A stretch of 5,320 nt of DNA from positions 1 to 5,320 of the forward strand of contig JAIXSD010000163.1 in NCBI GenBank assembly GCA_027484885.1. Reading direction: 5' to 3'. This DNA comes from Rubrivivax sp. (GTDB lineage: Bacteria > Pseudomonadota > Gammaproteobacteria > Burkholderiales > Burkholderiaceae_C). Every line of letters begins with the position of its first letter. Positions within the stretch are counted from its first letter, which is position 1. Below, piece after piece: positions 1 through 4,759 of this stretch. The notes beneath the pieces were generated by a model that searched no databases, was not told the DNA's origin, and worked only from the letters and a program-made list of their open reading frames with translations. The position numbers and the translations under genes are program-made.

Positions 1-11
1 AAGCTCGCTTC

Positions 12-1016
12 ATGTCCACGCCGCTTGATGTCCTGATGTGGGTGCAGCCCGGCACCTTGCTGCTCGATCTGGCCGGGCCGGCCGAGGCCTTTCGCCTGGC
101 CAACCAGGCCTTGCGCCGGCGCCAGCAGCCTGAGGCCTTTCGCCTGCGCTTCATCGGCATGGAGGCCGGGTGCGCCAGCTCGGTCGGCCTGCTGCTGAGC
201 GGGCTGGAACCACCGCCCGAGAGCCTGGCGCCGGGCAGCTGGCTGATCCTCTCTGGCTGCCGCAGCAAGGCACCCGACGAGCCGGCGCCGAGCAGCGAGC
301 AACTGGCGCAAGAGCTGGCCGGCGAGCGCTGGCTGGCCCGGCAGGGTCAGGTCTTGCTGCGCGAGGGCGGGCGCCTGGTCTGCATCTGCTCGGGCACCTT
401 GCTGGCCGCGCGCGCCGGCCTGCTGGGGCGCGGCGTGCGCTGCACCAGCCACCACGAAATGCTGGATCAGCTGCGCACGCTGGCGCCCGAAGCCCAGGTG
501 GTGGACAACCGCGTCTTCGTGCTCGACGGCCCCGAGGAGCAGATTGCCAGCAGCGCCGGCATCACCGCCGGCATCGACCTCAGCCTGCACCTGATCGCCC
601 AGCACTGCGGCGAAGCCCTGGCCGCCAGCGTGGCCCAGACCATGGTGGTCTACCTGCGCCGCAGCAGCAAAGACCCCGAGCTCTCGCCCCTGCTGGCCCA
701 CCGCCACCACCTGCACGCGGCCCTGCACCGCCTGCAAGACGCCATCTGCGCCGAGCCCGCGCGCGACTGGAGCCTGGACGCCATGGCCGCGCGCGCGCAC
801 GTGACGCCGCGCCACCTGAGCCGATTGTTTGCCGAGCATGCCGGCATCAGCCCCCTGGCCTATCTGCAAACCATCCGTCTGGAGCGCGCCGAACAAGCCC
901 TGGCCCGCGGCGCCAGCGCCAGCGATGCGGCCCTGGCGGCCGGTTTCAGCTCCGACCAGCAGCTGCGGCGGACGAGGCAGGCACGGGCGGCGGCGGGCAC
1001 CCGGCCGACACATTGA
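12..1016 (+). CDS. GlxA-family transcriptional regulator (DJ-1/PfpI-like domain + AraC HTH), C-terminus probably frameshifted
   Basis: A cytoplasmic DNA-binding regulator of the GlxA/FtrA type, 334 aa as read. Residues ~5-195 form a class I glutamine amidotransferase-like (DJ-1/PfpI) fold. Visible marks are the opening strand with PGTLLLDLAGPAEA (13-26), the nucleophile-elbow region CICSG (124-128, C126 the likely elbow Cys), AGLLGRG (135-141) and the family signature AGITAGIDLSLHLI (182-195). Residues ~235-325 are the AraC-type double helix-turn-helix, with WSLDAMAARAHVTPRHLSRLF (253-273) as the first and ASDAALAAGFSSDQQLRR (303-320) as the second. In this family the N-terminal domain is thought to sense a ligand rather than catalyse. 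After LRR (318-320) the expected Ala-Phe/Trp and Gly-x-Ser/Thr-Pro ending is missing, but a matching ending lies in another forward frame (see findings). No ribosome site is visible in the 11 bases before the ATG, and no in-frame stop precedes it, so the start could lie upstream of the window. Target genes are unknown. Confidence 0.9.
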   Translation: MSTPLDVLMWVQPGTLLLDLAGPAEAFRLANQALRRRQQPEAFRLRFIGMEAGCASSVGLLLSGLEPPPESLAPGSWLILSGCRSKAPDEPAPSSEQLAQELAGERWLARQGQVLLREGGRLVCICSGTLLAARAGLLGRGVRCTSHHEMLDQLRTLAPEAQVVDNRVFVLDGPEEQIASSAGITAGIDLSLHLIAQHCGEALAASVAQTMVVYLRRSSKDPELSPLLAHRHHLHAALHRLQDAICAEPARDWSLDAMAARAHVTPRHLSRLFAEHAGISPLAYLQTIRLERAEQALARGASASDAALAAGFSSDQQLRRTRQARAAAGTRPTH

Positions 1017-1049
1017 GCCGCCGCATTGAACCGCGGCATTGAGCCAGGC
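1011..1049. repeat. Three 13-bp tandem repeats starting CATTGA(G/A)CC
   Basis: Units start at 1011, 1024 and 1037, exactly 13 bp apart. Each begins CATTGAGCC or CATTGAACC; the last four bases of each unit vary (GCCG, GCGG, AGGC). Because 13 is not a multiple of three, the TGA inside the units (1014, 1027, 1040) falls once in each forward frame. The first TGA ends the GlxA-like gene as read. The repeat lies between two convergent genes. Confidence 0.75.
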
Positions 1050-1054
1050 CAGTC

Positions 1055-1068
1055 CCGGCCCCGGCCGG
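1055..1068 (-). terminator. GC-rich hairpin just after the operon's last stop codon (possible terminator)
   Basis: CCGGCC (1055-1060) and GGCCGG (1063-1068) are perfect inverted copies separated by two bases. In practice this gives a 5-bp stem with a 4-base loop. It begins two bases beyond the TAG stop (1072-1070) of the minus-strand response regulator, in the 53-bp gap between convergent genes. Neither strand has a T-run next to it, so it is at best an atypical terminator. Confidence 0.25.
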
Positions 1069-1069
1069 T

Positions 1070-1843
1070 CTACATTTCCTTGAACAGCTGCAGATAACTG
1101 CGGCTCACGGGCAGTCGCTCGTTGCGGCCTTTCAGCTCGATATCGGCCGTCTCATTGTCACCGCGGGTGACGCGGCGGATGGCGCGCAGATTGACCACCA
1201 CCGAGCGGTGCACCTGGGCGAACTGCTGCGGGTCCAGCTGCGCGAGCAAGTCCTTCAGCGGCATGCGGATCAAGGCCTCGGCGAGCTGCCCTTCGTCGCG
1301 GTAGGCGACCAAGGTGTATTTGCTGTCGCTCTTCAGGTAGTCGATGTCTTCGACCGGGATCATGCGCAGCGAGGCGCCGACGCTGGCGCGCACCCAGCGC
1401 AGCGTCTCGGGCTTGGGGTCGAGCTTGAGGCGTTCGGCCAGCTGCGCCAGCAGCGCCTCGGTATGCACGGCGGGCTGGGCCTGCTGCAGGCGCGCTTTCA
1501 GGCGCTCCACGGTGTCGCTCAGGCGGGCTGCGGTGACCGGCTTGACCACATAGTCGAGCACGCCATGCTGAAACGCCTCCAGGGCATACTGATCAAAGGC
1601 GGTGACGAAGACCAGGTGCGCCTGCTTGCCGATCTGGCGGGCCACGTCCACGCCGCTCAGGCCGGGCATGTGCACATCCAGAAAACAGATCGTGGGTCGA
1701 TGCTGCTCGAACAATTCGAGCGCCTGCCGGCCGTTGCGAGCCTGGGCAACGATCTGCAGCTCGGGCCAGGCGGCGGCCAGGCGAGCCTCCAGGATCTCTC
1801 GCAAGAGCGGTTCGTCGTCGGCAATCAAAGCGGTCGGCGTCAC
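1070..1843 (-). CDS. LytTR-family two-component response regulator
   Basis: A 257-aa LytR/AlgR-type regulator expected to be phosphorylated by the kinase encoded just upstream and then to bind DNA through its LytTR domain. Receiver domain, residues ~4-118: acidic pair D9-D10 in IADDEPLL, phospho-acceptor D56 in CFLDVHMPG (53-61), T81 in FVTAFDQYALEAF, and conserved K101 in YVVKPV (98-103). A linker with several Gln and Ala follows (~119-145). The LytTR DNA-binding domain spans ~148-252, with IPVEDIDYLKSDSKYTLV (162-179), MPLKDLLAQL (194-203), FAQVHRSVVVNL (208-219) and LPVSRSYLQLF (244-254). Start: GTG at 1843, whose GTGA overlaps the TGA of the kinase gene by 4 nt, indicating translational coupling. 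The motif IADDEPLL begins at residue 7, as usual for receivers, so no other start is needed. All phosphorylation residues are present. Which AlgR/LytR/YehT-like subgroup it belongs to cannot be decided here. Confidence 0.95.
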   Translation of the reverse strand: MTPTALIADDEPLLREILEARLAAAWPELQIVAQARNGRQALELFEQHRPTICFLDVHMPGLSGVDVARQIGKQAHLVFVTAFDQYALEAFQHGVLDYVVKPVTAARLSDTVERLKARLQQAQPAVHTEALLAQLAERLKLDPKPETLRWVRASVGASLRMIPVEDIDYLKSDSKYTLVAYRDEGQLAEALIRMPLKDLLAQLDPQQFAQVHRSVVVNLRAIRRVTRGDNETADIELKGRNERLPVSRSYLQLFKEM

Positions 1844-2931
1844 GGCTTGGGCTCGCTGAATTCAATGGTGGCTTCCACCCCATGCGGCGCCACCTCACGC
1901 AGCTCCAGGCTGGCGCTGCCGCCATAGGCCCAGAGCAGGCGTTCGCGCAATGCCGCCAGGCCCGTGCCCAGGCCGCCGCCGGTGGCTTGCAGGCCCAGGC
2001 CGGTGTCAACCACGCGCAGGCGGCAGCGGCCGCCGCCCAGACGCTCGGCATGCACATCGATGCGCCCGCCTTCCTCGCTGGGGTCGATGCCATGCTGCAC
2101 CGCGTTCTCCACCAGGGTCAGCAGCGTCATCGGCGGGCAGGGCAGCAGATGCACGCCGGCGCCGGTGTGCAGCGCGAAGGCCAGGCGGTCCGGCATGCGC
2201 ATCTGCATCAGCTCCAGATAGGCCCGCACCAGCTCCAGCTCCTGACCCAGGGTGTTGGACGAGCCGTCCAAGCGCGGCACGGCGGCGCGTAAATAGTCCG
2301 TTAGGCTTTGCAGCAGTTGCGGCGCGCGCGGCGAGCCGGCCTCCACCAGGGCCTGCACATTGGCCAGGGTATTGAACAGGAAATGCGGCTGGGCCTGGGC
2401 GGTCAGCAGGCGCATGCGGGCGTCGAGGGCCTGGCGGGCCAGCTCGCTGCGCTCCAGCTCGAAGTCGATCGAGAGCCTTTCCACCTTGGCCTCACGGTGG
2501 CGCAAGAGGGCCGCCAAGGCCGTCCAGGGCGCCACCAGCATGCCCAGAAAGGTGAAGGTCATGAAGCCTTCGAGGCGAGCGGTTTTCCAGAACGGTGGGG
2601 CGCCGGCGGCGTTGCTCAGCCAAAAAGCCACGAAGAAGGCCAGCGGCACCGTCAGCCCCACGGCCGCCACCTGCAGGGCCCAGCGCGCCAGCCACTTGGG
2701 CAAGCGGCGCGGCCATTGCTCAAACAAGCCAAAGACCAGCAGCAGCGCCAGGCCAACGCCGTACACCCGAGCGAGCAAATGCCAGATCGATGCTTTCCAG
2801 CCAAAGCTGAACAAGAGCACGAACAGCGCGCAAATGATGGCGACGGTGCGCACGCGGCGCCAGCCGAACAGAACGCGCCAGCTGGAAGGCGGGGCAAGCG
2901 CCTGGAGTTCGGCGAGGGGGCTGGAGCTCAT
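1840..2931 (-). CDS. Membrane sensor histidine kinase, LytS/AlgZ type (His_kinase family)
   Basis: A 363-aa inner-membrane kinase, partner of the LytTR regulator. Four hydrophobic helices are visible at about 27-43, 54-70, 85-106 and 121-144, joined by short loops, so there is no sizeable periplasmic sensor domain. A charged, probably coiled segment (145-175, rich in Glu/Arg/Leu) leads to the phospho-acceptor motif QAQPHFLFNTLANVQAL (178-194), with H183. The ATPase part has the N-box PPMTLLTLVENAVQHG (266-281, N276), the G1 motif VVDTGLGL (307-314, D309) and a glycine-rich lid GGGLGTGLAALRERL (318-332). Start chosen: ATG at 2931, giving MSSSPLAEL. An in-frame ATG at 3012 would add 27 unremarkable residues and run back 44 nt over the preceding gene. 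No strong Shine-Dalgarno precedes 2931. A six-codon mini-ORF ends on this ATG (ATGA overlap). The gene follows the membrane-protein gene by 37 nt and overlaps the regulator gene by 4 nt. Confidence 0.93.
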   Translation of the reverse strand: MSSSPLAELQALAPPSSWRVLFGWRRVRTVAIICALFVLLFSFGWKASIWHLLARVYGVGLALLLVFGLFEQWPRRLPKWLARWALQVAAVGLTVPLAFFVAFWLSNAAGAPPFWKTARLEGFMTFTFLGMLVAPWTALAALLRHREAKVERLSIDFELERSELARQALDARMRLLTAQAQPHFLFNTLANVQALVEAGSPRAPQLLQSLTDYLRAAVPRLDGSSNTLGQELELVRAYLELMQMRMPDRLAFALHTGAGVHLLPCPPMTLLTLVENAVQHGIDPSEEGGRIDVHAERLGGGRCRLRVVDTGLGLQATGGGLGTGLAALRERLLWAYGGSASLELREVAPHGVEATIEFSEPKP

Positions 2932-2948
2932 CGAGCAAGGACTTTCAT
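2928..2948 (-). CDS. Candidate mini-ORF MKVLAR, stop overlapping the kinase start
   Basis: On the minus strand an ATG at 2948 opens six codons (MKVLAR) whose TGA (2930-2928) overlaps the kinase ATG (2931-2929) as ATGA. It fits in the 37-nt gap between the membrane-protein gene and the kinase gene. No Shine-Dalgarno sequence precedes it, and such a short frame can easily arise by chance. If translated, it would deliver ribosomes to a kinase start that itself lacks a clear ribosome site. Confidence 0.2.
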   Translation of the reverse strand: MKVLAR

Positions 2949-2968
2949 GGCCAAGGGCTGTTGAAGCA

Positions 2969-3382
2969 CTAGCGAAAGCGCTCTGCAGACTTTCGGAAAT
3001 AGTGGTGCGCAATGTATCTCCACGGCAGCACCAGAGGCGTCAGCACCACGCCCATCAAGCAAGCATAGAAGGAGGCTTCCACCCCCGGCGTGAGCGCCCC
3101 AGCCTGCCACAAGGGGACGGCGATGAGCGCTATCCAGAGGGTTTTCCAGATCAGCTCAAACATCAGCAGCGGCAGCATCTGCAAAGGGTAGCGCAGCCCC
3201 AGGACGCACAGCAGCGCCAGGCCGATCAGCATCGCACCCAACTCACCCCGGCGCTGGGCCCAGAGATCGCTGTGCTGAAAGAAAAAGCTGGGGCCCCAGC
3301 TGAGAGCCAGGCCCACGGTGACCAGCAGGTAGAAGGCGCGCAAGAGGTTCAGGCGCCACAGGGGCAGGTCTTGATCGTTCAT
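2969..3382 (-). CDS. Small four-helix integral membrane protein of unknown function
   Basis: A 137-aa hydrophobic protein with four predicted membrane segments, about residues 12-33, 48-64, 67-92 and 104-121. The C-terminal tail is basic (YIAHHYFRKSAERFR, 123-137) and probably cytoplasmic. Recognisable blocks are DLPLWRLNLLRA (5-16), GLRYPLQMLPLLMFELIWK (62-80) and CLMGVVLTPLVLPWRYI (108-124). They resemble conserved hypothetical membrane proteins I recall from proteobacteria, but I know no assigned function. Start: ATG at 3382, preceded by a strong AAGGAG with an 8-nt spacer. Upstream in-frame ATGs as far as 3520 would overlap the TPR gene and add a non-hydrophobic, low-quality extension. 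It starts 13 nt after the TPR gene and ends 37 nt before the kinase start, so it is almost certainly co-transcribed with both. It could modulate the kinase or be an operon-specific membrane effector; no motif decides. Confidence 0.85.
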   Translation of the reverse strand: MNDQDLPLWRLNLLRAFYLLVTVGLALSWGPSFFFQHSDLWAQRRGELGAMLIGLALLCVLGLRYPLQMLPLLMFELIWKTLWIALIAVPLWQAGALTPGVEASFYACLMGVVLTPLVLPWRYIAHHYFRKSAERFR

Positions 3383-3390
3383 GGGGAGGT

Positions 3391-3396
3391 CTCCTT
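3391..3396 (-). promoter_or_regulatory. Ribosome binding site AAGGAG of the small membrane protein
   Basis: AAGGAG on the minus strand lies 8 nt before the ATG at 3382, and its first base is the last base of the TGA stop of the TPR gene (3398-3396). It is the strongest Shine-Dalgarno in the window. It fixes the 137-aa start over the longer in-frame alternatives. Confidence 0.8.
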
Positions 3397-4442
3397 CAAC
3401 CCAGCTGGGCCAGGCTCTTGCGAGCGTCTTCGACATTGGCCGGGTTGGCCCGCTTGTTGGCGATGAAGCGCTGGTAGGCGGCACGAGCCTGGACCCTGTC
3501 TCCCTTGGCCAGATAGGCATCGCCCAGGCGGTGGTCGATGGGGTAGTCCTCGGCGCCGCTCAGGGTTTTGGCCCGCTCCAGCAGGCGGATGGCATCCTCG
3601 TGCTGGCCTTGCGCAGCCTGCACGCGGGCCAGGCCGTAGCAGCCGGCGGCCTTGCCGGGCTGATCGCGCAGCAGGCCTTCGTACAGGCGCCGGGCCTTGT
3701 CCAGATCCTTGCCGTCTTTCAGATGGTGCAGGGCCAGCTGCATGGTCGCTTCACGGATTTCGTCCTGCATGGCAGACTCTTTGCCGGGCTTGATCGCCGA
3801 CAGCTCGCCGTCCATCTCGGCCCACTTCTTGGCCTCACCCGCGATGAAGGCGCGGATCGGGCGCGCCGTTTCGGGCTGACTGCTGCGCACGGCGGCTTCC
3901 AGCTCCTTGGCCTTGCTGACACTGCCACCCATCATGCCGGGCACGGTCAGGTAGAGCTTGGCCAGCTGAACGCGCGCCGTGAAGCTGCCCGGGTCCAGCT
4001 CCAGGGTGCGGATCCAGGCCGCCTTCAAGCTGCCCAGCAGGCGCATGGCCTTGAACATGCCCAGATTGAGCATTTGCTGACCCAGGTTCTGCGCCATGGC
4101 CAGATGGCAGACGGCCACATTTGGGTGCTGCTCCACACAGAGCTTGGCCTGCTTGGCACCCGCCTCGATCCGCTGGGCGTCGCTGGCATCGCCCAAGCTC
4201 AGGGCCAAGGCCAGGGCAGCGCTGGCCTCGGGGTCGGCGGCGTTTGTGCTCAGGCGGGCTTGGGCCAGTTGTTCCAGCTCAACATACTTGCCGGCGTCTT
4301 GCAGCGCTTCCAGCTGCGCATCCTTGAAGACGGCGGCTTGTGCGCTGCCCAGCAAGGCGGCCAGGGCCAGGGTGAGCAGCGAGCTGCGAATCAAGCGGCG
4401 CGGGCGCAGGAGAGCGGGTGAGGTGGTGCGAGAGGTGTTCAT
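3396..4442 (-). CDS. Exported TPR-repeat protein
   Basis: A 348-aa protein, first gene of the four-gene operon. The N-terminus is a classic Sec signal peptide: a basic region with RPRR (13-16), a hydrophobic core (~18-32) and an Ala-x-Ala site at SAQA (33-36), so the mature protein should start at AVFKDAQ and act in the periplasm. There is no lipobox Cys. The rest is almost wholly helical, with tetratricopeptide-like pairs. The clearest are DLDKARRLYEGLLRDQPGKA (247-266), KAAGCYGLARVQAAQGQHEDAIRLLERA (264-291) and DHRLGDAYLAKGDRVQARAAYQRFI (303-327); weaker ones lie around 70-120 and 140-185. A VPGMMGGSVSKAKEL loop (167-181) interrupts the repeats. Cys102, Cys112 and Cys268 are present. Start: ATG at 4442, just before the signal peptide. 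A longer in-frame start at 4631 would bury the signal peptide behind about 63 Arg/Pro/Ala-rich residues. No good Shine-Dalgarno is visible. TPRs bind proteins; the partner is unknown. Confidence 0.9.
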   Translation of the reverse strand: MNTSRTTSPALLRPRRLIRSSLLTLALAALLGSAQAAVFKDAQLEALQDAGKYVELEQLAQARLSTNAADPEASAALALALSLGDASDAQRIEAGAKQAKLCVEQHPNVAVCHLAMAQNLGQQMLNLGMFKAMRLLGSLKAAWIRTLELDPGSFTARVQLAKLYLTVPGMMGGSVSKAKELEAAVRSSQPETARPIRAFIAGEAKKWAEMDGELSAIKPGKESAMQDEIREATMQLALHHLKDGKDLDKARRLYEGLLRDQPGKAAGCYGLARVQAAQGQHEDAIRLLERAKTLSGAEDYPIDHRLGDAYLAKGDRVQARAAYQRFIANKRANPANVEDARKSLAQLG

Positions 4443-4471
4443 GGCGGTCGTGACAGGCGTGAAAGCTGGGG

Positions 4472-4503
4472 AGCAGCAGGCCGATGAGCTGGCCTGCGCT
4501 GCT
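4472..4503 (-). promoter_or_regulatory. Inverted repeat in the leader of the TPR operon
   Basis: AGCAG-CAGGCC (4472-4482) pairs with GGCCTG-cg-CTGCT (4491-4503). This gives an 11-bp stem with a 2-base bulge and an 8-base loop, 30-61 nt upstream of the TPR gene's ATG. There is no adjoining T-run, so it is not a normal terminator. It could be an mRNA leader hairpin or a dyad operator. Confidence 0.35.
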
Positions 4504-4747
4504 GAGTGGGTAAAGGCGGGGCCATTGTGTGGAGCGAAGCGCCGGCCCCGGCGGCCGCTCGGACGACCCACGCGACGCGGGCCTTGAGGCACGATGCAGC
4601 GGGATGAATCGCGCGGCGCGCCGATCAACAACAGCCGGCGTCATTGGTCGCGGCCGGGCGTCGCTCGTCCCCGCGGGGGCGGCGCCGATCCGGCCTGGCT
4701 TGGCGGCGGCGCAGCGCTCGCGGCACAGTCAAGCCCTCATTCCACGA

Positions 4748-4752
4748 AAGAG
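4748..4752 (+). promoter_or_regulatory. Probable ribosome binding site of the hydrolase gene
   Basis: AAGAG, within GAAAGAG, lies 7 nt upstream of the ATG at 4760. The match is moderate but the spacing is good, which supports this start. Confidence 0.5.
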
Positions 4753-4759
4753 CCGATTC

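Larger units (their letters stand above)
4443..4759. promoter_or_regulatory. Divergent intergenic region between the TPR operon and the hydrolase gene
   Basis: 317 bp between two divergent start codons must hold the promoters of both the four-gene operon (minus) and the hydrolase gene (plus). It is very GC-rich and has several short perfect palindromes (4551-4558, 4615-4622, 4669-4678) of the kind expected in such DNA. I found no convincing sigma-70 -35/-10 pair on either strand, no riboswitch and no small gene. The most notable element is the inverted repeat at 4472-4503, listed separately. Confidence 0.6.

Noticed and set aside
170..1042. 290-codon plus-strand frame overlapping the GlxA-like gene
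   Set aside because: Most of it is Arg/Pro/Ala-rich shadow. Only its last ~15 codons matter, as the probable true tail of the frameshifted gene.
1208..1927. 239-codon plus-strand open frame antisense to the response regulator
   Set aside because: The minus strand carries complete receiver and LytTR motifs; this frame is a shadow.
2932..3012. Longer kinase start at ATG 3012
   Set aside because: It would overlap the preceding gene by 44 nt and add 27 residues without recognisable features; the ATG at 2931 gives a compact N-terminus.
2360..3466. 368-codon plus-strand open frame across the kinase and membrane-protein genes
   Set aside because: It is antisense to two well-supported genes, spans their gap, and encodes Arg/Gln/Ala-rich sequence with no domain.
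3381..4421. 346-codon plus-strand open frame antisense to the TPR gene
   Set aside because: The minus-strand frame has a clear signal peptide and TPR repeats. The plus frame is a high-GC shadow rich in Gln, Leu and Gly with no recognisable domain.
4443..4631. Longer TPR-protein start at 4631
   Set aside because: It would put about 63 Arg/Pro-rich residues before a well-formed signal peptide, which starts naturally at 4442.
4660..4670. AlgR-box-like CGTCGCTCGTC in the divergent region
   Set aside because: It shares only part of the known AlgR-type site, occurs once, and the regulator's own site is unknown.
4551..4678. Short GC palindromes GCGGCCGC, GGCGCGCC and CCCCGCGGGG
   Set aside because: Eight- to ten-base GC palindromes are expected by chance at this composition; no spacing or repetition suggests an operator.
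4700..4729. Possible sigma-70 promoter TTGGCG - 18 bp - CACAGT for the hydrolase gene
   Set aside because: It matches only 4/6 and 3/6 of the consensus, in very GC-rich DNA where such matches are common.
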